The notes: generated by a model not told the origin, from the letters alone. A stretch of DNA of 41,525 nucleotides from an uncultured Clostridia bacterium (GCA_947063485.1 CAMSSU010000014.1:1-41525); one strand, 5' to 3'. Numbered from the stretch's first letter, positions 7,322 to 14,977 are shown. Program-made: numbers and translations.

Positions 7322-7371
7322 GCGGCACTGCGGTGATTGGAGAGGGGGGATTCTATCTCACCTGATGCCGC
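7322..7371 (-). promoter_or_regulatory. Hairpin between leader peptide and ABC-F start (candidate attenuator)
   Basis: On the minus strand GCGGCA pairs with TGCCGC, and inside this GGTGA pairs with TCACC. The loop carries a C-rich run (TCCCCCCTCTCC, 7339-7350) able to pair with G-rich Shine-Dalgarno sequences upstream or downstream. A further small stem, TTTGCC with GGCAAA, leads directly into the AAGGAGG of the main gene. There is no T-run, so translational rather than transcriptional control fits better. Confidence 0.45.
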
Positions 7372-7373
7372 TG

Positions 7374-7406
7374 CTATTTGCCGTAAACTGTAAGAATCAG
7401 GCGCAT
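7374..7406 (-). CDS. Leader peptide MRLILTVYGK upstream of the ABC-F gene
   Basis: A 10-codon ORF with an ideal ribosome-binding site (GGAGGA, 8 bases before the ATG) lies in the transcribed leader of the ABC-F gene, about 50 bases after the predicted start of transcription and 87 bases before the main ATG. Its start, Met-Arg-Leu, resembles the Arg-Leu stalling motif of the ermD leader peptide, where macrolides or ketolides arrest the ribosome. Antibiotic resistance genes of the erm, msr and vml type are commonly controlled in this way. No experimental or database support is available here. The peptide is likely real given its site and position; stalling is inference. Confidence 0.6.
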   Translation of the reverse strand: MRLILTVYGK

Positions 7407-7464
7407 GTTCCAGGTCCTCCATTCAAAGATTTGGCCGGCTGCTTTTGGGCAGGAGACCGATTTG

Positions 7465-7493
7465 ATTATAGCACAGGGCGCCTGCCAGGGCAA
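7465..7493 (-). promoter_or_regulatory. Promoter of the ABC-F gene
   Basis: On the minus strand TTGCCC (7488-7493) and TATAAT (7465-7470) are separated by exactly 17 bases. The predicted RNA has a leader of about 170 bases holding a short ORF and hairpins. Confidence 0.75.
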
Positions 7494-7534
7494 TGCAGGC
7501 GAAAGCAAAATTTGGAGGTTTTGCAGTGAACGAA

Positions 7535-7566
7535 AAAAGCCGAAGGAAATTTTCCTTCGGCTTTGA
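7535..7566. terminator. Terminator of the penicillin-binding protein gene
   Basis: GCCGAAGGA and TCCTTCGGC flank an AT loop, followed on the minus strand by TTTTTT. It lies just after the stop of the class A PBP gene and shields the ABC-F promoter from read-through. Confidence 0.88.
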
Positions 7567-7580
7567 AGTTTAGATGGGGG

Positions 7581-10500
7581 TTAAGAGCTGGACGATGGGG
7601 AAGGCTCCGGGGAGGACGAGTCGCTAGGCGATGGAGACGGCGAGGTGCTGGGCGACGGCGATGGGGAAGGCTCGGCAAAGGAGGCCTGCATTTCGCGTTT
7701 CGCGGACAGCAAATTATTCGTCGCCGCCTGAATTGCCGCGACGGATTTGGTATCCTCGCTGGCATTGAGCGCGTTTCTTACGGCGGTAATCAGCGAGATC
7801 AGGCGGTTCTTCTGGGTCTGGCTCAAGCGCCCTTCGGTATATAAGTAGAGCTCAGCCTCTTCGATGGCGGCATTTGCCTCGGAAATGGCCGTGGGCATTC
7901 CGGATTGCTCCAGCGCCCATTGCTCGGTATGCACCGGGCATTCGCCTGTGGGCGGAGCCTCCGGAGAATCATCGGAAGAAGCGCCGGTAACCAGGTTGGG
8001 GAAAATCCCGGCAAGAGATTCCTCGCCCAGCTGTGCATACGGGCTATCCCCCGGGATGACGACACCGCTGACGCTCTGAATCGAAGTTTCGGGGCAGTAG
8101 GGCCCGGGCGCGCAGTTGCCCTCCGCACAGATTTTAGCGGAAGAAGAATGCATATTGCAGACTTCGGTTGGCGCATCCCCGGCGGCGAAATAGTCGGTTA
8201 CCGGGGGATGGAAGGTATCGGCGCTGCATGCATCCGTGCATTTTAATCCGGAAACACCGCAGACGGTATAGCGCGTAACGCCGTAGTCCGAAGCGTCGCC
8301 CTCTAAAATGGGCCGATCCTCCTTGCCTTCCAAAATGGCCTTCATATAGCGCTGCCATAGGATAGCCGCCTTGCTGCCTTGTTGCCCGGGCATTTGCTTA
8401 TATTCATCATGGCCGATCCAGAGCGAGCTGGTATAGTAGCCCGTCATGCCGGAGAAAGCGATGCCACGGTTGCTGTGGTTGGTGCCGGTTTTTCCGGCAA
8501 CGGTAAAGCCGCTGATCTGGGCATTGGTTCCTGTTCCGGACTGCACAGCGTTTTTGAGCGCTTCTACGAGCATGAAGGCTGTGGAGGGCTTGAACACCTG
8601 GCGCACCTCCTGAACATCTTCTGCATCTAGAATGACATTGCCATTCTTATCTACAACCTTTGTGAACGCCATGGGTTCGCGGTATTCGCCGCCGTTGGCG
8701 ATGCAGGAATAGGCGCCGGCCATTTCCAGAGTGGAGATGCCGCTGGTTCCAAGGGCGAGACCAATGCCGTCTTTATTGATAGCATCGGGGCTGATGCCCA
8801 GCGCCATCAGATAATCATAGGAGGTATCGACGCCGACGTAGTCCATCAAAGTGCGCGCGGCGACGATGTTGAGTGAACTTTTGATACCTCTGCGGAGTGT
8901 CGCCGGCCCATAGCCCTCTACACCGTGGCTGGTTACAGGATAGCCCTCATCCGTGCCCCAGCCGGGAATGCGCGCTTTGATATTGGGGATCATGCTGCCA
9001 AGGCCAAGGCCCTTCTCAAAAGCCGGGCCATAGACAGCCAAAGGCTTGATGGAGGATCCCACAGGCATGCGGCTTTGATATGCGCGGTTTTGGAGCAGGC
9101 GCGCCGTCGGGACATCCCGGCTGCCCACCATGCCTTTGATTTGGCCGGTCTTATGATCGATGATAACAGCGGCGGCCTGGGGCTGGCGGATTTCAATCGT
9201 CGTCCCATTGGGGCCAGGCTGCTTGACGACGCTGTCTTTGGCGGAAAAACGATAGTAGCCGTCGTAGTTGGCGACCGTATCCTGCAATTTATGCTGGACA
9301 TCCGGATCGACCGTCAGATAGATGGAATAGCCTTTGGTGCGCAGCTCATTTTGAATGGCGGATCGGTTTTGCGCCGTATCCTCCAGGCCGCGCGCCTTGA
9401 GCAGATGCGTTACCACGTCGTGAATGCCGTACTCTACAAAATGCGGCATATCGTAAATCTCGCTGGCGGAGCTTTTTTCCAGCACGGTGAACTCATCGTT
9501 CAGCGCCTCGTTCATCTCGTCCAAAGAAATATAGCCGGCGGTATACATGCGCTCGAGCACTGTTTGGATGCGCTTGTTCAGCTCTGTGGGATCTTTATAA
9601 ACATAGTAGGCGCGGCGCGGGCTGAACAGCCAGGGATACTGCGTGATGCCGGCCAGGCAGGCGCACTCGCGCAGCGTGAGCTCACTTAGCTCCTTGCCGA
9701 AATAATCCTTTGCGGCGACTTTGACGCCGTAGATCGTGCCGCCAAGGGGGATGGTATTGAGATAGGCCTCCAGAATCTGATCCTTGCTGTATTCTTTTTC
9801 CAACTGAATGGCCAGGCTTGCCTCCTGAATTTTGCGCTTATAGGAGCGCTCGGAGGAGAGAAGCTGGTTTTTGATAAGCTGTTGTGTGATGGTGGAGCCG
9901 CCGCTGGTTTTTTTGCCGGACATATTGCCGACAAACGAGCCTAAAATGCGCTTGAGATCGATGCCGTTATGATGATAGAAGCGCACATCCTCGACGGCGA
10001 TAACGGCCTGCTGAAGCTGGAGAGGAATTTCATCCAAAGAGGCATATTCGCGGTTTTCCGTTCCGGAATAGGTGGTAATGAGATTGCCGTTGGCATCGTA
10101 GATATAGGAGGTCAGCGCACTATCTGCCAGCACCTCCAAATCGAGATCCGGCGTTGTCCCAAGATAGGCATTGGCGACACCGAAAACGGCGCCGATGCCC
10201 GCCGCCATAAAGACGAGCAGCGCCAGGCCGAAGAGTTTGGCCGTGGTGATGATCGTGCCGAGCACATAGGAGGGTTTCTTTTTCCGCGGACAAAACAGAG
10301 ACGCGGGTGCAGCTTTTTGGCTGCTGGCTTTGCTGCCCGATGCGCGGGATTTTTGGCTGGCCTGTTTCAGCTCCTTGGAGTTGAACACGATGGTTGCGCC
10401 GTCTTCAGGTTTCTGCGCGCTGGATTTGGCGGCAGGTGATCCGGATACGGGCCGGGAAGCGGAAGGCTGATTCACGCCGCCCCGGGAAAACAGCGAGGAG

Positions 10501-10607
10501 AAGAAACGCCTGCACTTAGAAAACAGAGCGCGGAACCAGCTTTGGATATGTTGAAAAAAACGGGATATGTTCCGGGAAAAGCCAGGAGATTTTTTTGCTT
10601 TGCTCAT
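7581..10607 (-). CDS. Class A penicillin-binding protein (bifunctional glycosyltransferase/transpeptidase)
   Basis: This 1008 residue enzyme polymerises and cross-links peptidoglycan. The order is: a basic, Ser-rich cytoplasmic tail (1-115), one membrane segment (about 117-147), a GT51 glycosyltransferase with catalytic Glu206 in EDVRF and the GGSTITQQLIKN motif (236-247), and a transpeptidase with SSIK (active Ser518, Lys521), SLN (578-580) and KTGT (706-709). A Cys-rich stretch (about 775-840) follows, then a helical segment and a Pro/Ser-rich tail. The membrane-proximal N-tail is longer than usual for PBP1A/PonA. The ATG has AGGAGG. It is related to ponA/mrcA; the exact name is uncertain. 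It is divergent from yunB. Confidence 0.95.
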   Translation of the reverse strand: MSKAKKSPGFSRNISRFFQHIQSWFRALFSKCRRFFSSLFSRGGVNQPSASRPVSGSPAAKSSAQKPEDGATIVFNSKELKQASQKSRASGSKASSQKAAPASLFCPRKKKPSYVLGTIITTAKLFGLALLVFMAAGIGAVFGVANAYLGTTPDLDLEVLADSALTSYIYDANGNLITTYSGTENREYASLDEIPLQLQQAVIAVEDVRFYHHNGIDLKRILGSFVGNMSGKKTSGGSTITQQLIKNQLLSSERSYKRKIQEASLAIQLEKEYSKDQILEAYLNTIPLGGTIYGVKVAAKDYFGKELSELTLRECACLAGITQYPWLFSPRRAYYVYKDPTELNKRIQTVLERMYTAGYISLDEMNEALNDEFTVLEKSSASEIYDMPHFVEYGIHDVVTHLLKARGLEDTAQNRSAIQNELRTKGYSIYLTVDPDVQHKLQDTVANYDGYYRFSAKDSVVKQPGPNGTTIEIRQPQAAAVIIDHKTGQIKGMVGSRDVPTARLLQNRAYQSRMPVGSSIKPLAVYGPAFEKGLGLGSMIPNIKARIPGWGTDEGYPVTSHGVEGYGPATLRRGIKSSLNIVAARTLMDYVGVDTSYDYLMALGISPDAINKDGIGLALGTSGISTLEMAGAYSCIANGGEYREPMAFTKVVDKNGNVILDAEDVQEVRQVFKPSTAFMLVEALKNAVQSGTGTNAQISGFTVAGKTGTNHSNRGIAFSGMTGYYTSSLWIGHDEYKQMPGQQGSKAAILWQRYMKAILEGKEDRPILEGDASDYGVTRYTVCGVSGLKCTDACSADTFHPPVTDYFAAGDAPTEVCNMHSSSAKICAEGNCAPGPYCPETSIQSVSGVVIPGDSPYAQLGEESLAGIFPNLVTGASSDDSPEAPPTGECPVHTEQWALEQSGMPTAISEANAAIEEAELYLYTEGRLSQTQKNRLISLITAVRNALNASEDTKSVAAIQAATNNLLSAKREMQASFAEPSPSPSPSTSPSPSPSDSSSPEPSPSSSS

Positions 10608-10635
10608 GGATTCCTCCTAATTAAGAGAACTTAGA

Positions 10636-10687
10636 ATTATATACAGCATATTATAGCATAGATAGATAGGAAAGGCGAAACATTATA
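10636..10687 (-). promoter_or_regulatory. Promoter region of the PBP gene (several TATAAT boxes)
   Basis: On the minus strand three TATAAT sequences read toward the PBP gene (10636-10641, 10650-10655, 10682-10687). None has a convincing -35 at 16-18 bases, so which is used is unclear. The 133-base divergent region also has to hold the yunB promoter, for which no clear box is seen. Confidence 0.4.
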
Positions 10688-10740
10688 CCGAAAATTTACA
10701 ATCGCGCCCAGCTTGGCACGGCGGGCAGGAGGGGAGGGGT

Positions 10741-11388
10741 ATGAAGAAGAAAAGAGCGAAGCGTCTGCTGGCTTTAGGCGCGCTGATGTTGTTTTTGCTG
10801 GCTTTGTATTTCTATCTCGACTGGGGGCTGCGGGAAAACCTGCTGGTGCAGGGAGAGGCGCAGCTGAACAATATTGCGATTTCCATCATGAACACATCTG
10901 TCAGCGAAGTATTGCAAAAGCACTACCCGGCCAGGGATTTGCTCAAAATAGAGAAGGATGAGCAGGGGAGAGTGGCGATGGTGAGCGCAGATGCGGCTGA
11001 GATGAACCAGATTGTCTATGAATGCGTGGAGCTGGCGCAGGAGAAGATCGCGCAGCTGGAGCGGGACAAAATTCCTATTCCGCTGGGCAACGCCATAGGC
11101 TCGCGGCTGTTTTCCGGCAAGGGGCCGGATATTCGGATTGGTGTTTTGCCCATGGGCGCAGTGAGCGCGGAGTATTTCACTGAGTTTTATGCTGCGGGGA
11201 TTAACCAGACGCGCTACAAAATTTACATGGTACTAAAAAGCGATATGGCGCTGGTGGTTGGCCGCTCCAGCCAGAGCGTGCATATCGAGAGCCAGGTGCT
11301 CATCGCAGATGCGATTATTGTGGGGACAGTGCCGCAGTCTTATGCGAACCTGGACGGCGCCCGGGGCTTTATCGATCTGACACCTTGA
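10741..11388 (+). CDS. yunB: Sporulation protein YunB
   Basis: YunB is a mother-cell protein needed for efficient spore formation in Bacillus, with an unknown molecular role. The 215 residue product has an N-terminal membrane segment (about 9-27) and an extracytoplasmic domain. Family hallmarks are visible: KIPIPLGNAIGSRLFSGKGP (about 115-134), IRIGVLPMGAVSAEY, the GINQTRYKIYM segment, and VGTVPQSYANL near the C-terminus. The ATG has an AGGAGGGGAGG site. It stands alone; a good promoter for yebC lies in its 3' end. Confidence 0.9.
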   Translation: MKKKRAKRLLALGALMLFLLALYFYLDWGLRENLLVQGEAQLNNIAISIMNTSVSEVLQKHYPARDLLKIEKDEQGRVAMVSADAAEMNQIVYECVELAQEKIAQLERDKIPIPLGNAIGSRLFSGKGPDIRIGVLPMGAVSAEYFTEFYAAGINQTRYKIYMVLKSDMALVVGRSSQSVHIESQVLIADAIIVGTVPQSYANLDGARGFIDLTP

Positions 11389-11413
11389 AAACTGAATGGC
11401 GATGTGATAGAAT
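11385..11413 (+). promoter_or_regulatory. Promoter of yebC
   Basis: TTGAAA (11385-11390) and TAGAAT (11408-11413) are 17 bases apart and lie at the end of yunB, about 40 bases before the yebC start. Confidence 0.75.
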
Positions 11414-11454
11414 AAATCGGATTATTTCTTAAAAGAGTTGAGGTGTTTCTATTT

Positions 11455-12189
11455 ATGTCAGGGCATTCCAAGTGGGCGACGATCAAACGCAAAAAGGAAA
11501 AGACCGATGCGGCAAGAGGCAAGGTTTTCACGAAAATTGTCCGTGAGCTTGCTGTGGCCGTGAAGGAAGGCGGAGGCCCGGACCCGAGTATGAACCCAAG
11601 GCTGCGCGATACCATTGCGAAGGCAAAGGCAAACAACATGCCTAACGATAACATCGATCGGGCCATCAAAAAGGCATCGGGCGAGCTTGGAAATATCAAC
11701 TATGAAAATATCACTTACGAAGGTTATGGCGTGGGCGGAGTCGCGGTGATTATCGACGTTTTGACGGACAATAAGAACCGCACGGCGGCGGAAATCCGGC
11801 ATGCGCTTTCCAAAAACGGCGGCTCGCTTGGGACGACAGGATGCGTCGCCTGGATGTTTGACGCCAAGGGCGTGATTACCGTTGAGCAGAGCGAGGGCGT
11901 TTCGGAAGAGGAGCTGATGATGACGGCTCTGGATGCAGGCGCAGAAGATTTTAACGCGGAAGACGGCGTTTATGAGATTCTGACGGATCCGGCGGATTTC
12001 TCTCAGGTGCGCGAAGCGCTGGAGGCGGCGGGATATGCGTTCCTCTCGGCAGAGATGGATAAAATTGCCCAGACGAGCGTTGAGCTGACGGCGGAGCAGC
12101 AGGAGAGCGTGGAAGCGATGTTGGATATGCTGGAGGACAATGACGACGTTCAAAACGTTTATCACAACGCCCAGCTGGATGAAGAGTAG
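11455..12189 (+). CDS. yebC: YebC/PmpR/TACO1 family protein
   Basis: The 244 residue protein starts at [16 protein letters not shown], the invariant N-terminus of the family, so the ATG at 11455 is preferred over one 12 bases upstream. Further conserved parts are [33 protein letters not shown] and [19 protein letters not shown]. Family members were described as transcriptional regulators; some bacterial and mitochondrial members help ribosomes through proline-rich stretches. Which role applies here is not visible. It is monocistronic, with its own promoter and terminator. Confidence 0.95.
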   Translation: MSGHSKWATIKRKKEKTDAARGKVFTKIVRELAVAVKEGGGPDPSMNPRLRDTIAKAKANNMPNDNIDRAIKKASGELGNINYENITYEGYGVGGVAVIIDVLTDNKNRTAAEIRHALSKNGGSLGTTGCVAWMFDAKGVITVEQSEGVSEEELMMTALDAGAEDFNAEDGVYEILTDPADFSQVREALEAAGYAFLSAEMDKIAQTSVELTAEQQESVEAMLDMLEDNDDVQNVYHNAQLDEE

Positions 12190-12210
12190 AAAAATAATTT
12201 GGCCTTACAT

Positions 12211-12240
12211 AACCTGCCAAACTTTGGCAGGTTTTATTTT
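12211..12240 (+). terminator. Terminator of yebC
   Basis: AACCTGCCA and TGGCAGGTT form a 9-bp stem with a 5-base loop, followed by TTTTATTTT. Confidence 0.88.
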
Positions 12241-12260
12241 GCCGAAACAAGGGGACTGCT

Positions 12261-12518
12261 ATGAAAGAGATAACGGTCATTATGGAGGAAGGCTGCCCCT
12301 ATTGCGAGGAGGCAGAAAAACTGATCCAAATAGTGCAAAAAGAATATCCGGAAGTGCATATCTGCCGGATTGGAAGCGATACAAAAGAGAGCGAGCCCTA
12401 CGATTTCTATTTCCTGCCCGCCGGATTTATCGGCGAGAAGCGCGTTTTTCACGGCGCATGCACGGAAAAGGAAATCCGCCGGGCTTTTGAAGAGGCAAAC
12501 CAGGATAAAGCAGACTAA
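12261..12518 (+). CDS. Glutaredoxin/thioredoxin-like small protein
   Basis: This 85 residue protein begins with a beta strand and the redox motif CPYC at residues 12-15, as in glutaredoxins. The rest (HICRIGSDTKES, then a FLPAGFIGEKRVFHG segment, and a final helix) fits a thioredoxin fold, with a cis-Pro-like Leu-Pro at about 53-54. The glutathione-binding residues of classical glutaredoxins are not clearly present, so it may serve another thiol system. Start: ATG after AAGGGGA. A hairpin 13 bases downstream may end its transcript. The physiological partner is unknown. Confidence 0.75.
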   Translation: MKEITVIMEEGCPYCEEAEKLIQIVQKEYPEVHICRIGSDTKESEPYDFYFLPAGFIGEKRVFHGACTEKEIRRAFEEANQDKAD

Positions 12519-12530
12519 AAATGCCATACT

Positions 12531-12560
12531 AACCCCAAAGGATCACTCCGGAGGGGTTTT
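12531..12560 (+). promoter_or_regulatory. Terminator-like hairpin holding the ribosome-binding site of the BofC-like gene
   Basis: AACCCC (12531-12536) pairs with GGGGTT (12553-12558), with an inner GGA/TCC stem, and TTTT leads straight into the ATG at 12561. The Shine-Dalgarno sequence GGAGGGG lies in the 3' arm. The layout matches the hairpin before yaaL. Confidence 0.45.
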
Positions 12561-13124
12561 ATGATGCACAAAGAGACGAACAAAAGCAAATACAGGCAGC
12601 GCAGATGGATTACGGCGGTGCTTTTTTTGGCAGTTGCCGTTACGGGGTTTTTATACGCCAGGCGGCAGCCCGGCATGCTGGCGGAGGAGGCGGGAACGGA
12701 CGGCGAGACGCTCACATTTCACGCGGAAGTTTTCCTACGCTATCACTACGCTCTTTGCGGGCACGATATGGAGCAGGAGGCAGATGCGCGCCGCTATATT
12801 GGGCTGACACAGGAGCAGCTGGCAGAAGAATTTCCGGGCTATGCAGTGAAAAAGTTCTCTCCCGATCAGGCAATCCTGCAAAAGCAATACCCCTGCTACT
12901 GCCCAAGCCACATTCTGGCTTATTTGGAGGGGGAGGAAGTTGTGCTCAAGCAGTGCACAGCATTTGAAGAAAATTTTGAGGAGGTACAGCGCATTCGGAT
13001 CCGGGTGGAGCAGCTGTCGGCAGAGGATCAGGAAGCGCTGCTGGCGGGCAAAGTGTTCGCCGATGCAAACGCGGCCAAGAGTTTTCTGGCGCCTTACCAG
13101 GTTTTTATGCAAGGCCAGCATTGA
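12561..13124 (+). CDS. BofC-like membrane-anchored protein
   Basis: The 187 residue product has a basic N-terminus, one membrane segment (about 16-33) and an extracytoplasmic domain. The pattern of a YxxCG segment (62-67), TQEQLAEEFPGYAVKKFSPD (83-102), a cysteine pair CYC (112-114), and the HILAYLEGEEVVL strand-turn-strand resembles BofC, the forespore-secreted inhibitor of SpoIVB signalling, and related YpeB/BofC-type domains. The match is judged by eye and is moderate. Four extracytoplasmic Cys (66, 112, 114, 132) could form disulfides; the CPYC protein just upstream could be linked to that, but this is speculation. Its stop overlaps the proA promoter. Confidence 0.55.
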   Translation: MMHKETNKSKYRQRRWITAVLFLAVAVTGFLYARRQPGMLAEEAGTDGETLTFHAEVFLRYHYALCGHDMEQEADARRYIGLTQEQLAEEFPGYAVKKFSPDQAILQKQYPCYCPSHILAYLEGEEVVLKQCTAFEENFEEVQRIRIRVEQLSAEDQEALLAGKVFADANAAKSFLAPYQVFMQGQH

Positions 13125-13149
13125 AATAGGCGCGCCGCTCCGCTATAAT
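13121..13149 (+). promoter_or_regulatory. Promoter of proA
   Basis: TTGAAA (13121-13126) and TATAAT (13144-13149) are separated by 17 bases, a near-consensus sigma-A promoter 31 bases before the proA start. Confidence 0.85.
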
Positions 13150-13179
13150 AATAGAAAACAAAAAAAGGCGGAGCGGGAG

Positions 13180-14418
13180 ATGGAGCAGGTTAGGAAGCTG
13201 GCGGAGCAGGCAAAGCGGGCCAGCGAGATACTGGGAATTTTAAAAGAAGAGCAGAAAAACGCGGCGCTGGAGAAAATGGCGCAGGCTCTGCTGGATCATA
13301 CGCAGGAGATTCTGGCTGCCAACGCGCAGGATCTGGAGGCAGCCCGGCAAAGGGGGACGAGCCAGGCAATGCTGGATCGGCTGGCGCTGACGGCAGAGCG
13401 GATTGCCGGCATGGCAGAAGGGATCCGCAAGGTGATCGCGCTGCCAGACCCTGTGGGAGAGGTTTTGGAAGAGTGGACAGCGCAGAGCGGCATTCGGATA
13501 GAGAAAAGGAGAGTGCCGTTTGGGGTTGTCGGGATCATCTATGAGGCGCGGCCCAACGTAACATCGGATGCGGCGGCGCTCTGCATCAAGACGGGCAACG
13601 CAGCGCTTTTAAAAGGCGGGAGCGATGCGCTGGGCTCTAACCTGGCCATTGCCGGGGTGCTGAAAGAGGCGCTTGCGGCGGCAGGGCTTCCGGCCGAGGC
13701 CATCGGGATGATTGCCGATCCTTCCAGAGAAGCGGCAAACGAAATGATGCGCATGAACGATCTGGTGGACGTGCTCATTCCAAGAGGCGGCGCGGGGCTG
13801 ATCGCGGCGGTGGTGAAAAACGCGACAGTTCCCGTGATCGAGACGGGCGTGGGCAACTGCCATGTGTATGTCGATGAGAGCGCGGATTTGCAGATGGCGG
13901 AACGCATTATCATCAACGCAAAAACATCCCGGCCTTCGGTCTGCAACGCGATCGAGAATTTGCTCGTGCATGAGGGCATTGCAGATGCCTTTTTGCCCAG
14001 AATCTTTGCGGCGCTGAGGGAGAAGGGCGTGGAGATCCGCGGGGATGCGCTCTGCCAGCGCTATGGGGCGCTGCCAGCCTCCGAGGAGGATTACTGCACG
14101 GAGTTTCTCGATTATATTATTGCAGTCAAAGTGGTGAAAGATGTGAAGCAGGCTGTGCGGCATATCAATGATTATGGGACGAGGCATTCAGAGTGCATCG
14201 TTACGGGGGATTCGGCCAGCGCGGATTACTTCACAGGGCATGTGGATGCGGCGGCGGTTTACGTCAACGCATCGACGCGGTTTACAGACGGCGAAGAGTT
14301 TGGCTTTGGCGCTGAAATCGGCATCAGCACGCAAAAGCTTCACGCCAGAGGCCCGATGGGGCCCAGAGAGCTGACGAGCTACAAATATGTCGTCAGAGGC
14401 ACAGGGCAAATTCGATAG
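13180..14418 (+). CDS. proA: Glutamate-5-semialdehyde dehydrogenase (gamma-glutamyl phosphate reductase)
   Basis: ProA reduces gamma-glutamyl phosphate to glutamate semialdehyde with NADPH, the second step of proline synthesis. The ATG at 13180 (site GGAGCGGGAG) gives 412 residues, the usual length; a longer in-frame ORF reaching back into the BofC-like gene is rejected. Seen: VPFGVVGIIYEARPNVTSDAA (112-132), KGGSDA nucleotide-binding region (145-150), PRGGAGLI (201-208) and the catalytic Cys255 in the KTSRPSVCNAIENLL segment. The C-terminus has GFGAEIGISTQKLHARGP. proB is not adjacent here. It is followed by a strong terminator. Confidence 0.96.
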   Translation: MEQVRKLAEQAKRASEILGILKEEQKNAALEKMAQALLDHTQEILAANAQDLEAARQRGTSQAMLDRLALTAERIAGMAEGIRKVIALPDPVGEVLEEWTAQSGIRIEKRRVPFGVVGIIYEARPNVTSDAAALCIKTGNAALLKGGSDALGSNLAIAGVLKEALAAAGLPAEAIGMIADPSREAANEMMRMNDLVDVLIPRGGAGLIAAVVKNATVPVIETGVGNCHVYVDESADLQMAERIIINAKTSRPSVCNAIENLLVHEGIADAFLPRIFAALREKGVEIRGDALCQRYGALPASEEDYCTEFLDYIIAVKVVKDVKQAVRHINDYGTRHSECIVTGDSASADYFTGHVDAAAVYVNASTRFTDGEEFGFGAEIGISTQKLHARGPMGPRELTSYKYVVRGTGQIR

Positions 14419-14427
14419 AAGAAACAG

Positions 14428-14459
14428 AAAAAAGGCGCGGCCGCAGCGGCGCCTTTTTT
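14428..14459 (+). terminator. Terminator of proA
   Basis: AAAAAAGGCGC pairs with GCGCCTTTTTT around a short loop, giving a strong stem and T-run. Confidence 0.9.
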
Positions 14460-14494
14460 GATCTGGGCGGAATGGGATTCCATGTTTTCTCAAA

Positions 14495-14527
14495 AGAAAA
14501 GGCCGCGCTGCCAGAGCAAACGCGGCC
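14495..14527 (-). terminator. Terminator of the Gly/Pro/His-rich gene
   Basis: On the minus strand GGCCGCG pairs with CGCGGCC around a 13-base loop, followed by TTTTCTTTT. Confidence 0.8.
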
Positions 14528-14548
14528 AGGGAAAGAAAGGGCTGGCGG

Positions 14549-14977
14549 TTAAAACCACCAGCCCCAGCTGCTCAAGAAAAAGAACAGCCCTGCGATGATC
14601 AGCAAAGCAAAAATGGCGATGAGGCAGCCACACCCGCCGCCACCGCCGCCGTAGTAATGGCGCGGGGGACGCGGAGGCCGGGGCGGCCCCCAGAAACCGC
14701 CTGGGCGCGGGCCAAAACCAAAGCCCCAGCGAGGGCCATGGTGATGGTGATGCGGAGGAGGCACGCCGGGACCGTGATGATGCCTGGGGCCGCCGTGAAA
14801 ACCGCCTGGGCCATGGTGCCCGAGGCCGCCATGGAAGCCGCCTGGGCCCGGCCTAGGCCCGCCGCCTCTTGGCCCGAAAATGCCGGCGCGGGGCCCTCCT
14901 GGAGATGGCCTTCCAAATCCACCCGGCCCCATGCCGCCTCTTGGCCCTCCCGGGCCTCTTCCTCCTGGTCCTGGCAT
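14549..14977 (-). CDS. Gly/Pro/His-rich protein with C-terminal membrane anchor
   Basis: This gene is not assigned to a known family. The start at MPGPGGRG has AGGAGG 8 bases upstream (a longer frame starting at 15064 has no such site), giving 142 residues. Residues 1-108 are almost only Gly, Pro, His, Arg and Phe, in GPGG/GFHGG-type repeats with a run of five His (76-80) and 13 His in total. A GGGGGGCGC linker (110-118) follows, then one membrane helix (119-136) and a Trp-rich end. A consensus-like promoter and a terminator frame the gene, which supports expression. Metal binding through His is plausible but not shown. The base composition is strongly biased by the repeats. Confidence 0.75.
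   Translation of the reverse strand: MPGPGGRGPGGPRGGMGPGGFGRPSPGGPRAGIFGPRGGGPRPGPGGFHGGLGHHGPGGFHGGPRHHHGPGVPPPHHHHHGPRWGFGFGPRPGGFWGPPRPPRPPRHYYGGGGGGCGCLIAIFALLIIAGLFFFLSSWGWWF

Noticed and set aside
7287-7580. 72-codon open frame on the plus strand upstream of the ABC-F gene
   Set aside because: It has no ribosome-binding site; the stretch is better explained as the minus-strand promoter, leader peptide and hairpin.
12940-13179. N-terminal extension of proA
   Set aside because: It reads through the end of the BofC-like gene and the proA promoter; ATG 13180 has a proper site and gives the usual length.
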